Below, piece by piece: positions 50,076-58,344 of a stretch of 64,000 nt of DNA (position 1 is the first letter of the stretch; each line of letters opens with the position of its first letter). Source of the DNA: Lacrimispora indolis DSM 755 (GTDB lineage: Bacteria > Bacillota > Clostridia > Lachnospirales > Lachnospiraceae). The notes beneath the pieces are model-generated. The model was given only the letters and a program-made list of their open reading frames with translations, was not told where the DNA came from and did not search any database. The position numbers and the translations under genes were made by a program. The stretch lies in contig NZ_AZUI01000001.1 of NCBI RefSeq assembly GCF_000526995.1, forward strand, positions 4,010,001 through 4,074,000. The letters run 5' to 3'.

Positions 50076-51026
50076 ATGAAGAAAGAAATTTATTTGGCAG
50101 GCGGCTGCTTTTGGGGAACAGAAAAGTACTTGGAAAATATTCCGGGCGTTCTGTTTACAGAGGTGGGATATGCCAATGGCAATACCGAAAATCCTACTTA
50201 CAAGGAAGTGTGCAGCTATGATACAGGGCACGCGGAAACGGTGAAGGTGGAGTATGATGACACCGTGATAGGGCTGCCGTATATTCTGCAGCTTTATTAT
50301 GACGTGATCAATCCTGTAAGCGTAAACCGCCAGGGCGGCGATATCGGTTCCCAGTACAGGACCGGGATCTATTTCACCGAAAACAAGGATGAGCCGGTGA
50401 TCCGGGATTCTATAAACGAACTTCAGAAAAAATATGAAGAAAAGATAGCAATTGAAGTAAAGTCTCTTTCCTGCTATTACAGAGCAGAAGAATACCATCA
50501 GAAATATTTAGACAAAAATCCGGGCGGCTATTGCCATATCGGTGCTGATAAATTTGAAAAGGCTAAGACGGCAGAGGATAAAAGCAGGAAATTTGTAAAA
50601 AAAACTAGAGGTGAATTGAAAGAAGACCTGACTGATATCCAGTTTGAAGTAACCCAGAACAGCGCAACCGAGCCTCCTTTTCAAAATGAGTATTTTGATC
50701 AATTTGAAGAGGGTATTTATGTGGATATTACAACAGGGGAACCGCTTTTTATGTCAACCGATAAATTCGAGTCTGGCTGCGGCTGGCCAAGCTTTTCCAA
50801 GCCCATTGATTTGGAGTCTATCGAGAATTTAGAAGACCGCAGCTTTGGAAGGATCCGTACGGAAGTAAGAAGCAGGCTGGGAGACGCTCATTTGGGCCAT
50901 GTGTTTGAGGATGGTCCCATAGACAGGGGAGGACTACGTTATTGCATCAACAGCGCTTCTTTAAGGTTCATTCCAAAGGAACAGATGGAGAAGGAAGGAT
51001 ATGGGAATTATTTAAAGCTGTTTTAA
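50076..51026 (+). CDS. msrAB: Peptide methionine sulfoxide reductase MsrA/MsrB fusion
   Basis: A 316-residue fusion that repairs both stereoisomers of methionine sulfoxide. MsrA domain 1-155: catalytic Cys11 in '[10 protein letters not shown]'. MsrB domain about 185-316: '[20 protein letters not shown]', '[14 protein letters not shown]' and catalytic Cys290 in '[11 protein letters not shown]'. The MsrB zinc CxxC pairs are absent, as in many bacterial forms. ATG 50076 follows AGAGGTGAT. No signal peptide, so cytoplasmic. Confidence 0.94.
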   Translation: MKKEIYLAGGCFWGTEKYLENIPGVLFTEVGYANGNTENPTYKEVCSYDTGHAETVKVEYDDTVIGLPYILQLYYDVINPVSVNRQGGDIGSQYRTGIYFTENKDEPVIRDSINELQKKYEEKIAIEVKSLSCYYRAEEYHQKYLDKNPGGYCHIGADKFEKAKTAEDKSRKFVKKTRGELKEDLTDIQFEVTQNSATEPPFQNEYFDQFEEGIYVDITTGEPLFMSTDKFESGCGWPSFSKPIDLESIENLEDRSFGRIRTEVRSRLGDAHLGHVFEDGPIDRGGLRYCINSASLRFIPKEQMEKEGYGNYLKLF

Positions 51027-51063
51027 ACGGCAGGGTTAATAAACAACGGAAGAAGAATAAAGG

Positions 51064-51606
51064 ATGATTGATGAAATACTGAAGTATAATAAAGAGTTTG
51101 TTGAAAACGACGGGTATGTAAAATATATTACCGATAAGTATCCGGATAAAAAGGTTGCCATTGTAACCTGTATGGATACAAGATTAACGGAACTGCTGCC
51201 GTCAGCTCTGGGGCTTAAAAACGGTGATGCAAAAATCATCAAAAACGCAGGTGGAATCATTTCCCATCCTTTTGGAAGCGCAATGAGAAGCCTGTTGATC
51301 GGGATCTACGAGCTGGATGTGAAGGAGATCTTTGTGATCGGTCACACCGATTGCGGGGCCAGATACACTGACAGCAAGAAGATCATTGAAAAGATGAAAC
51401 AGCGGGGAATTGATCAAAAGAGCATTGACCTGGTAAAATACTATGGCATTGACTTTGATTCATGGCTGGGAGGCTTTATGGATCTGGATTTATCCATTAA
51501 AAAATCCGTAGAGCTGATACGCAGCCATCCCTTTGTCCCGGAGGAGATCATGGTATACGGATTGGTGATAGATTCTGTAACAGGAGAATTGAGGAAGGTC
51601 GTTTAA
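51064..51606 (+). CDS. Beta-class carbonic anhydrase
   Basis: A 180-residue enzyme interconverting CO2 and bicarbonate. Zinc ligands Cys36 (with Asp38/Arg40 dyad in 'CMDTRL'), His94 and Cys97 ('GHTDCGAR') are intact. It resembles the short clostridial and YtiB-like beta carbonic anhydrases. It begins 37 nt after MsrAB and may share its transcript. Confidence 0.92.
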   Translation: MIDEILKYNKEFVENDGYVKYITDKYPDKKVAIVTCMDTRLTELLPSALGLKNGDAKIIKNAGGIISHPFGSAMRSLLIGIYELDVKEIFVIGHTDCGARYTDSKKIIEKMKQRGIDQKSIDLVKYYGIDFDSWLGGFMDLDLSIKKSVELIRSHPFVPEEIMVYGLVIDSVTGELRKVV

Positions 51607-51672
51607 AGGGAGGAGTTTTATGCTCATTCCCTATGGAAATGGAACATGAATTGTACTCAAGAGGTGATAAGT

Positions 51673-52662
51673 ATGAAATTAGGTATTGTCGGATCAGGAT
51701 TGATCGTGGGGGAGTTTCTGCCCATGGTTCAGCATTTGGTTAAAACAGAGGTAACTGCCATCTGCTGTACAAAAAGAAGTGAAGATGTGGGTAAGGAGCT
51801 TGCAGATAAGTACCACATAAAACATATTTTTACGGATTTCCAGGAATTTTTAAACGGAGATTTGGACACGGTTTATGTGGCCCTGCCCAATCATCTGCAT
51901 TTCCAGTTTGCAAAAGAGGCATTGGAGGCGGGCAAGCATGTGATCGTTGAAAAGCCCTTTACCACAACCTATGAGGAGGCTTTGGTGCTGAGCGGGCTCG
52001 CCAGGGAAAGGAAGCTGTTTTTGATTGAGGCGGTCACAACCCTGCATCTGCCCAATTACAAAAAAATAAAAGAACTGCTGCCGTCCCTGGGAAACATAAA
52101 GATCGTACAATGCAATTACTCCCAGTATTCCAGAAGATACGACAGCTTTAAAGAAGGCCGCATTTTGCCTGCTTTTGATCCTAAGTGTTCCGGCGGTGCC
52201 CTCATGGACATTAATATTTATAACATCCACTACGTTGCAGGATTGTTCGGCAGGCCCTTAAAGGTGGAATACTTTCCAAATGTGGAAAGGGGAATCGACA
52301 CTTCCGGAATATTGATATTGGATTACGGAACCTTTAAATGCACCTGTATCGGAGCAAAGGACTGCAAGGCTCCCATAGCAAACAACATCCAGGGAGATAA
52401 AGGAGTTATCCATCAGGATACACCTGCCAGCATCTGCGATAACTTTGAAGTAATTATGAACGATGATACAAAATTTTTTATAAACGAGAACAACTGCGAT
52501 CACCGCATGATGAATGAATTCCTGGAATATCAGGACATGATCTGCGGCAATGATTTAGAAAAATGCTATGAGCTTTTAGACCACACGCTGTTGGTAAGCG
52601 AGATCCAGACGATTGCAAGGCGTAAGGGAGGAATTGTATTTCCGGCGGATGCGGGAATTTGA
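51673..52662 (+). CDS. Gfo/Idh/MocA-family NAD(P)-dependent oxidoreductase
   Basis: A 329-residue dehydrogenase. The Rossmann motif is 'LGIVGSGLIVGEFLPMVQ' at 2-19, 'YVALPNHLHFQFAKEALEAG' and 'KHVIVEKPFTTTYEEA' carry the family EKP motif, and 'GGALMDINIYNIHYVAGLFG' the substrate Asp/His region. Substrates are usually sugars or polyols; none is indicated by neighbours. ATG 51673 follows AGAGGTGATAAGT. It is followed by a promoter and T-box for the next gene. Confidence 0.9.
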   Translation: MKLGIVGSGLIVGEFLPMVQHLVKTEVTAICCTKRSEDVGKELADKYHIKHIFTDFQEFLNGDLDTVYVALPNHLHFQFAKEALEAGKHVIVEKPFTTTYEEALVLSGLARERKLFLIEAVTTLHLPNYKKIKELLPSLGNIKIVQCNYSQYSRRYDSFKEGRILPAFDPKCSGGALMDINIYNIHYVAGLFGRPLKVEYFPNVERGIDTSGILILDYGTFKCTCIGAKDCKAPIANNIQGDKGVIHQDTPASICDNFEVIMNDDTKFFINENNCDHRMMNEFLEYQDMICGNDLEKCYELLDHTLLVSEIQTIARRKGGIVFPADAGI

Positions 52663-52699
52663 GGGAAACTGATTCACAGATAAAAAGCATTTTTCACAA

Positions 52700-52728
52700 T
52701 TGACAATTCCCCCTTCCTGTGTTATTAT
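52700..52728 (+). promoter_or_regulatory. Promoter of the T-box leader
   Basis: TTGACA (52700-52705) is a perfect -35; TATTAT (52723-52728) follows after exactly 17 bp. Transcription would start near 52735, at the T-box. Confidence 0.85.
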
Positions 52729-52734
52729 TGCGGA

Positions 52735-53023
52735 AATAGTGAAAAGGCAATGAAGAGAAGTAGTACATATACAATAAATTTCAGAGAGAAGATGGTTGGT
52801 GAGAATCTTTATTTTAGTATATCGAAGCAGTCTCGGAGCTTTGAACCGAATAACATTTTTTTCCCTGATCCAGGGAAGATGGTTTAGTAGGCTTCAACGT
52901 ATTCCCACGTTACAGGGACACGATATGCTGGTATCGTAGAGAGTGCAGAGATTTCTCTGAATTTAGGTGGTAACACGGATTGTACATTCGCCCTAAACGT
53001 TTCGACGTTTAGGGCGTTTTTTT
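52735..53023 (+). promoter_or_regulatory. T-box riboswitch leader with terminator, probable Ile specifier
   Basis: Typical order: 'GAAGAGAAGTAGTA', 'AGAGAG', 'GGTTGGTGAGAATC', the specifier segment, 'GGAGCTTTGAACCG', the T-box 'TTAGGTGGTAACACGG' and a terminator (CGCCCTAAACG/CGTTTAGGGCG plus T7, 52989-53023). The codon just before GAAGCAG is ATC (isoleucine), with TAT (tyrosine) one frame off as alternative. The bulge reads TGGT, fitting a tRNA with discriminator A. Uncharged tRNA would allow expression of the downstream aminotransferase. Confidence 0.88.
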
Positions 53024-53067
53024 ATTACCTTCCCCTATTAAATTACTTAGAAAGAAGGAGAGCATTG

Positions 53068-54285
53068 ATGAGGAGTTTTGAAAAATCCAGTAAGCTGGAT
53101 CATGTGTGCTATGATATCAGAGGTCCGGTCATGGATGAAGCCAACCGGATGATGGAACAGGGAATTGATATATTAAAGTTAAATATCGGGAACCCGGCCC
53201 CCTTTGGCTTCCGGGCGCCGGAGGAGCTGCTTAAGCAGATGAATGAAAACCTGTGCCATACGGAAGGCTATTCTGATTCCAAAGGGCTGCTTTCGGCCAG
53301 AAGGGCCATCGTAAAATACTGTAAGAAAAAAGGGATCGAACAGGTAACATTGGATGATGTATACACCGGAAACGGCGTAAGTGAGCTGATCACCTTATGC
53401 ATGCAGGGACTGTTAAACTGCGGGGACGAGATCCTGGTCCCTTCGCCGGATTATCCTTTATGGACCGCTTCGGTGACCCTTTCAGGGGGAACCGCTGTCC
53501 ACTACACCTGTGATGAAGCAGCGGAATGGTATCCGGATATTGAGGATATAAAAAGTAAAATCACAAGCAGAACCAAGGGACTTGTCATCATCAATCCCAA
53601 CAATCCTACGGGCACATTGTATCCGAAGGAAGTCCTTGAAGAAATTGTGGAGGTCTGCCGGAAGCATGGCCTGATCATCTTTGCAGATGAAATTTATGAC
53701 AGGCTGGTTTTAGACGGCCTGGAGCATGTGTCCATCGCCTCCCTGGCCCCGGACCTTTTGACCATTACCTTTAACGGTCTATCCAAATCCCATTTGATTG
53801 CAGGATACCGCTGCGGCTGGATGAGCCTTTGCGGGGATAAGTCCTTTGCAAAAGGCTATGTGGAAGGGATTAATTTATTATCTTCCATGAGGCTCTGCTC
53901 CAATGTTCCTGCCCAGTCCGTGATCGAAGCTGCCCTGGAAATGGAAGAGGAAACAAAAGAGCTGCTGGTGCCAGGCGGGAGAATCTACGAGCAGAGAGAA
54001 TACACCTATGAGGCCTTAAATGCCATCCCAGGGATTTCTGTGATAAAGCCAAAAGCAGCCTTTTATATGTTCCCTAAAATCAATACCGGTAAATTCAACA
54101 TTTATGATGATGAAAAGTTTGTCCTTGACTTTTTAAAGGATAAGAAGATCTTATTGACCCATGGAGGCGGGTTCCACTGGGAAAAACCGGATCATTTCCG
54201 GGTGGTTTACCTTCCGGAACTGAGCCAGCTTAAGATGGCATGTGATCAGCTGGCGGATTTCATGTCCTATTACATACAAAAATAG
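53068..54285 (+). CDS. Class I/II PLP-dependent aminotransferase (AlaA-like)
   Basis: A 405-residue fold-type I aminotransferase. 'DILKLNIGNPAPFGFRAPEE' is the AlaA-type opening, 'YTGNGVSELITLCMQGLLNC' binds PLP phosphate, 'IINPNNPTGTLY' and 'IFADEIYDRLVLDG' hold the cofactor, and the Schiff-base Lys is in 'FNGLSKSHLIAGYRCGW'. AlaA makes alanine from pyruvate and glutamate; specificity can extend to branched keto acids. The T-box upstream points to control by amino-acid starvation; if the specifier is ATC, branched-chain amino acids are implicated. ATG 53068 is 7 nt after AAGGAG. Confidence 0.9.
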   Translation: MRSFEKSSKLDHVCYDIRGPVMDEANRMMEQGIDILKLNIGNPAPFGFRAPEELLKQMNENLCHTEGYSDSKGLLSARRAIVKYCKKKGIEQVTLDDVYTGNGVSELITLCMQGLLNCGDEILVPSPDYPLWTASVTLSGGTAVHYTCDEAAEWYPDIEDIKSKITSRTKGLVIINPNNPTGTLYPKEVLEEIVEVCRKHGLIIFADEIYDRLVLDGLEHVSIASLAPDLLTITFNGLSKSHLIAGYRCGWMSLCGDKSFAKGYVEGINLLSSMRLCSNVPAQSVIEAALEMEEETKELLVPGGRIYEQREYTYEALNAIPGISVIKPKAAFYMFPKINTGKFNIYDDEKFVLDFLKDKKILLTHGGGFHWEKPDHFRVVYLPELSQLKMACDQLADFMSYYIQK

Positions 54286-54320
54286 GAGGGCTGAGTTGTG
54301 ATGGCCTGAGAATATCAAAA

Positions 54321-54359
54321 GAGCATTGGGCCGGCATATTACCCGGCCGGCCAATGCTC
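54321..54359. terminator. Bidirectional terminator
   Basis: GAGCATTGG-G-CCGG pairs with CCGG-CCAATGCTC around CATATTACCCGG-type loop sequence. On the minus strand the hairpin is followed by TTTT. It ends both the aminotransferase gene and the leftward Dlt-like operon. Confidence 0.85.
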
Positions 54360-54365
54360 TGAGTG

Positions 54366-55331
54366 TTAATTTTGTTCCGTGAGCTTAAGATAATTTTTCA
54401 GTTCCCTGTTCCAGCCATCAAACCTCTCATCCTTCCGGTGGTCGGTCAGGCTCATGTGTTCCAGCAAATATTTTCCCATATAGTCTGACACCTTTTTGGC
54501 TCCAAAGTAATTTAAGTGATCCCCGTCATCCCGGGAGTCATTTGCCCAGTCAATGCCCAGGGTATCAATATCTAAATTCAGGTCAATATAAGTTAAATGG
54601 TTTTCATTGGCAAAGGCCGCTGCCGCATTGTGCTTGGAGTAGGACCAGCACTTTGGCGATGGAGCGCTGTACAGGATCAGCAGGATATCTTTATCCCTAC
54701 ACAAGCCTGCGATTTTATTTAAGTACAATAAGGGCTGGTCATCGATCACATAAACATCGTCTGTTTCCGTGACATAAGGCCCGCTTTTGTAAGGCTTTAC
54801 GATTGCGCTGTATTGATATCCCTTATAAACCGTAGCCGGCGCCTGTTTTGCCTTATGTCCTATGGCCTTCAGCATGTAAAAATGAAAATATTTCCAGTTG
54901 TCGTGATATTTGTAAATGGGAAATATTTTTTTAACCGCTTCCTCAATGGAGGTTTCAAGGGTGTTGATGTATTTGAAATCCCGGTAAAATGCATTGGTTT
55001 CCAGGAAAACAACTTTTGGGTGCTGGTTTTTAAGAAGGTGTTCCAGTAAATAGTATGTATCCTGCAGCTGCTGGCTTGGGACGCCGCAGTTATATCCGGA
55101 GTAGCCGTAAGCATTCCAGATCTCCATGGGTGAAATGCTGGCACTGCATTCGCTGTCCCCTATGGACACATAGTCTATGGTATCTTTTGGCTCCTTTAGA
55201 ATGCCGTTTGCTTTTTTATATAAACTGTCTCCCATGTTATTATAGGGAATAAGCAAGTAGGAGGCAATGTACAGTAAAATAAGAAGTCCGGTTAAAAATG
55301 AAATTGATTTTATCCTGTTTTTGCTTTTCAT
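54366..55331 (-). CDS. SGNH/DltD-like exported protein, last gene of the Dlt-like operon
   Basis: A 321-residue membrane-anchored protein. An N-terminal helix ('ISFLTGLLILLYIASYLLIP') anchors it, and the rest faces outward. The SGNH motifs are 'SIGDSECSAS' (nucleophile Ser region) and 'DGDHLNYFGAKKV' (Asp/His). This fits DltD, AlgJ/AlgX and PatB-type partners of MBOAT enzymes, which complete acyl transfer to a surface polymer. ATG 55331 with AGAGGTG is preferred to GTG 55334. It is 11 nt after the MBOAT gene. Confidence 0.8.
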   Translation of the reverse strand: MKSKNRIKSISFLTGLLILLYIASYLLIPYNNMGDSLYKKANGILKEPKDTIDYVSIGDSECSASISPMEIWNAYGYSGYNCGVPSQQLQDTYYLLEHLLKNQHPKVVFLETNAFYRDFKYINTLETSIEEAVKKIFPIYKYHDNWKYFHFYMLKAIGHKAKQAPATVYKGYQYSAIVKPYKSGPYVTETDDVYVIDDQPLLYLNKIAGLCRDKDILLILYSAPSPKCWSYSKHNAAAAFANENHLTYIDLNLDIDTLGIDWANDSRDDGDHLNYFGAKKVSDYMGKYLLEHMSLTDHRKDERFDGWNRELKNYLKLTEQN

Positions 55332-55342
55332 CACATCACCTC

Positions 55343-56926
55343 TTAAAATCCGGCATAAATAAGCTTTGCAGGTACATATCCGTCGCCGTATGCTCCCAGC
55401 ACGATGATAAGGAGGATGGCGGCGTAAAGAAAGCTCCAGCGGGCAGCCCTGTTCCAGCCGGAAATCCTGTCACGGATGGAGATTCCCTTTTCATGGATCA
55501 CGCCCACCGCATATACCGCAATAAAGCCAAAGAATACGGCAAGAAAATCCGGCAGGGTCAGCCCAAGCTTAAGCAGGGAACCGTCTGTTACCGCGGACCA
55601 GTGAAAGCCGGTAAAAATGGACCGGAACATATCCATGCCTGAAGTCAGGCTGTTTGCCCGGAAGAAAAGCTCTCCAGTAAACACGATCAAAAGCAGCTTT
55701 ATTGTCTGAAAGCCCCGGTACAAAGTGCCGGACCGGTGGACCCTTAAAGCCCCGGTGATCCTTTGTATCTCCGGTTCCATCAGATTCCCCAATAGAATGA
55801 GAACAAAATAATACATTCCAAAGAAAATATAGTTCCAGCCTGTTCCGTGCCATAGTCCGTTTAAGATCCAAACGCCAAACAGTGCGGCAGAAGAGGAAAT
55901 GACCTGCCCCATATGCTTTCCCAATTTAGCCCGGGAGCTCTTTCCCAGATTCTTAACGAATCTGGTTAAGGATATGGGATAAAAGATATAATCCTTTAAC
56001 CAGGCACCAAGAGTGATATGCCACCGTCTCCAGAATTCCGACGCAGTTTTGGAGAAAAAGGGCTGGCAAAAGTTCTCGGGAATGGTTATTCCAAACATTT
56101 CTCCGGTTCCGATGGTCATATCAATACAACCTGAAAAATCCGCATACAGCTGAAAGGTATATAATACGGCTCCTGCGATAACGATGATTCCGCCGTAATG
56201 GTTGGGAGTGTCAAAGATGGTTTCCACAAGCAGGTTCAGGCGGTCGGCAATAACAAGCTTTTTAAATAATCCCCACATCATCCGCTGAAGGCCGTAAGTG
56301 ACGTTCTTATATTCCAGGGGCCTCCCCTGATACAGAGCCTGGGCAGTCTGAGAGTAGCGGCAGACAGGGCCTTCCAGGAGGGAAGGAAAAAAAGAAAGGT
56401 ACAGAGCCAGTCTGCTTAGATTGTCATCAGCCTCTATTTTTTCATAATAAACATCGATCAGATACGAAATCGCCTGCAGGGTATAAAAGGAAATACCAAT
56501 GGGCAGGGCGAATTTCATGGAAGGCAGAAGCCTTGGAAATGAAATTGCCTTTAGTAAAACATTAAAGTTTTCAAAAAAGAAGCCGGAGTATTTTAAAACC
56601 AGTAAAATGCTAAGCTGCAATCCAATCCCAAACCACAAGATTCTGCGGCGCTTGCCTTCATAAGCAGTCTTTCGGGCCTTTTTATCCTCAGGGGCATACT
56701 CCACAGATAAATAGCCTCTTTTACAGGAAGCAAGCCATAAGCCCATGTGATGAATGGAAAGAGTGGAAAAAATCAGGTACGCCAGAAGTCTTCCGCTGAA
56801 GGAGAGGAAGAAAACATAACTGGCACACAGCAGGATTCTATAGCGGCAGTGCCGGGGCGTAAGGTGATAAGCCAGCAATACAACGGGCAAAAAGATAAAA
56901 AGGTACAGGAGTGAGTTATAAGCCAT
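55343..56926 (-). CDS. MBOAT-family membrane O-acyltransferase (AlgI/DltB-like)
   Basis: A 527-residue polytopic protein with about 11-12 helices. 'FALPIGISFYTLQAISYLID' and 'SEFWRRWHITLGAWLKDYIF' are MBOAT hallmarks, and the catalytic His is in 'WILNGLWHGTGWNYIFFG'. It is longer than typical DltB (about 400) and nearer AlgI/PatA in size. In DltB the enzyme takes an aminoacyl group from the carrier protein and passes it across the membrane. The carrier gene is directly upstream (3-nt gap), supporting that role here. Confidence 0.88.
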   Translation of the reverse strand: MAYNSLLYLFIFLPVVLLAYHLTPRHCRYRILLCASYVFFLSFSGRLLAYLIFSTLSIHHMGLWLASCKRGYLSVEYAPEDKKARKTAYEGKRRRILWFGIGLQLSILLVLKYSGFFFENFNVLLKAISFPRLLPSMKFALPIGISFYTLQAISYLIDVYYEKIEADDNLSRLALYLSFFPSLLEGPVCRYSQTAQALYQGRPLEYKNVTYGLQRMMWGLFKKLVIADRLNLLVETIFDTPNHYGGIIVIAGAVLYTFQLYADFSGCIDMTIGTGEMFGITIPENFCQPFFSKTASEFWRRWHITLGAWLKDYIFYPISLTRFVKNLGKSSRAKLGKHMGQVISSSAALFGVWILNGLWHGTGWNYIFFGMYYFVLILLGNLMEPEIQRITGALRVHRSGTLYRGFQTIKLLLIVFTGELFFRANSLTSGMDMFRSIFTGFHWSAVTDGSLLKLGLTLPDFLAVFFGFIAVYAVGVIHEKGISIRDRISGWNRAARWSFLYAAILLIIVLGAYGDGYVPAKLIYAGF

Positions 56927-56929
56927 GGC

Positions 56930-57157
56930 CTATTCCTCTTTTAACCGGTTGATCATCCTCCATAGTGCTTTGGCAGAATTAAAATTAGCGGGTACCATAT
57001 CCATGGGAGTGATATTGATGCCAAAGGCATCCTCTAATTCAGGAATGAGAGAGAGAATGGAGAAGGAATCAAAAAGGGCGCCGTCAATAAGTCCTGTCTC
57101 TGTTTCATAGTCAATGCCCGGATTGATTCCATTTAAAATTTCTAATAATTGTTCCAT
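56930..57157 (-). CDS. Carrier protein (DltC/acyl carrier-like)
   Basis: A 75-residue four-helix carrier. The phosphopantetheine attachment Ser is in 'GALFDSFSILSLIPELED' (D-S-F in place of the common D-S-L). 'FGINITPMDMVPANFNSAKA' is helix III as in DltC/ACP. It is encoded between the decarboxylase and the MBOAT genes, so it likely holds the amino acid or its amine product. Ribosome site AAAGGAG. It is too acidic and too short to be an ACP fragment of another gene. Confidence 0.85.
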   Translation of the reverse strand: MEQLLEILNGINPGIDYETETGLIDGALFDSFSILSLIPELEDAFGINITPMDMVPANFNSAKALWRMINRLKEE

Positions 57158-57171
57158 GATTTTAGTCTCCT

Positions 57172-58344
57172 TTATGATTGGAAATAATTGAAAGCATCCG
57201 TTTGAAAACGGGGTCTTGCAATGCGGAACCGCTCTTTTTCAGAATAGAGAAGGACCAGGGGTAAATCTCTGCTTAAAAATAAGGACATTCCCTCTGTTAC
57301 TGAATAAGCACCGGTCTTTTGGAAAATAAGCGGATCACCAACTGAAAGGTCTTGAAAGGGGTGCTGCTTAACCAGCACATCACCGGCCGTACAAAGGGAG
57401 CCGCAGACCGTCCATTTCTTTTTCTCCCCATTCCGTTGATGAAAAGGAAGGATGGGCGGCTTTTTCATGGCCAGCATCTGCCCGTAATAATTAAGCTGGT
57501 GGATTCCGCCGTCAACAATGCAGTAAGGCTCGCCCTTGTTTGTTTTTATATCCGCCACCCTGGTCACATAAGAACCGCAGTGGGCGGCAATAAATCTTCC
57601 CATCTCCAATGCGACCCTTCCCCCAAAGGTAAGGTTTTTGAGAAATTCTGCAAGGCCGTTTAACATTTCAGCCTCCATATTTTTCTCTTCTTCGAAATAG
57701 CAGATGGGAAGTCCTGGACCATATTCCAGCTTTTTTACTGCAAAGCCATACTGCTGGCTTAATTCCCTGCAAAACTGATCCAGCATCTTCAGCTCATTTT
57801 CCAGCTTTGTTAAGGATTTTTTTTGGGTGCCGGAAAAGTACTGAATTCCTTCAATGGTCATGAATTGATGGGGGCCCCCTGCGATGATCTGCCGGATCAG
57901 GCTTCCATCCATGCCGAACTGGTTGCCGGAAGTCAGGCGGAGAAGAACCCGGGCCGGTATATGAAGGCGCTCTGTTAAGGCGGCAAGCATCTGCCAGTGG
58001 GAGAGGGATTCCGCTGTATAAATGATCTTATCTCCATACCGTTCCAGGGCATATTTCAAATCATCAGGCTTTTTATGTACGCCGGACATGACGGCCTTCC
58101 CCATGTTAATACCGGCTCTTTCACAGATGGATAATTCCCCGGGAGAGCAGACCTCAAAGGAATCCACCAGCTCTTCCAGCTCCTTAATGACAAATGGATT
58201 GGCTTTCATGGCATAGCATAATTCAGTTTCAGGTCCCAGGACATCCCGGATTTTCCTGACCTGCATTGCCAGGATATCCGTATCAAAAATGTAGAAGGGA
58301 GTAGTGTACTCATGAAGGGCATATTCAAATTTCGTCTCATTCAT
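57172..58344 (-). CDS. PLP-dependent fold-type III decarboxylase (LysA/BtrK-like)
   Basis: A 390-residue group IV decarboxylase. The PLP Lys is in 'CYAMKANPFV' (about 47), 'FEVCSPGELSICERAG' and 'GPGLPICYFEE' bind PLP phosphate, and the catalytic Cys is in 'VCGSLCTAGDVL' with Tyr in 'KTGAYSVTEGMS'. These blocks are shared by diaminopimelate, ornithine and glutamyl-carrier (BtrK) decarboxylases; an alanine racemase would lack the Cys motif. A decarboxylase is not part of classical dlt operons. It overlaps the adenylating-enzyme gene by 4 nt. Whether it acts on free or carrier-bound amino acid is undecided. Confidence 0.82.
   Translation of the reverse strand: MNETKFEYALHEYTTPFYIFDTDILAMQVRKIRDVLGPETELCYAMKANPFVIKELEELVDSFEVCSPGELSICERAGINMGKAVMSGVHKKPDDLKYALERYGDKIIYTAESLSHWQMLAALTERLHIPARVLLRLTSGNQFGMDGSLIRQIIAGGPHQFMTIEGIQYFSGTQKKSLTKLENELKMLDQFCRELSQQYGFAVKKLEYGPGLPICYFEEEKNMEAEMLNGLAEFLKNLTFGGRVALEMGRFIAAHCGSYVTRVADIKTNKGEPYCIVDGGIHQLNYYGQMLAMKKPPILPFHQRNGEKKKWTVCGSLCTAGDVLVKQHPFQDLSVGDPLIFQKTGAYSVTEGMSLFLSRDLPLVLLYSEKERFRIARPRFQTDAFNYFQS

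Noticed and set aside
57172..58344. Calling the PLP enzyme an alanine racemase
   Set aside because: It has the decarboxylase-type Cys motif and GSQ/GTQ-like block instead of the racemase Tyr/Arg pattern.
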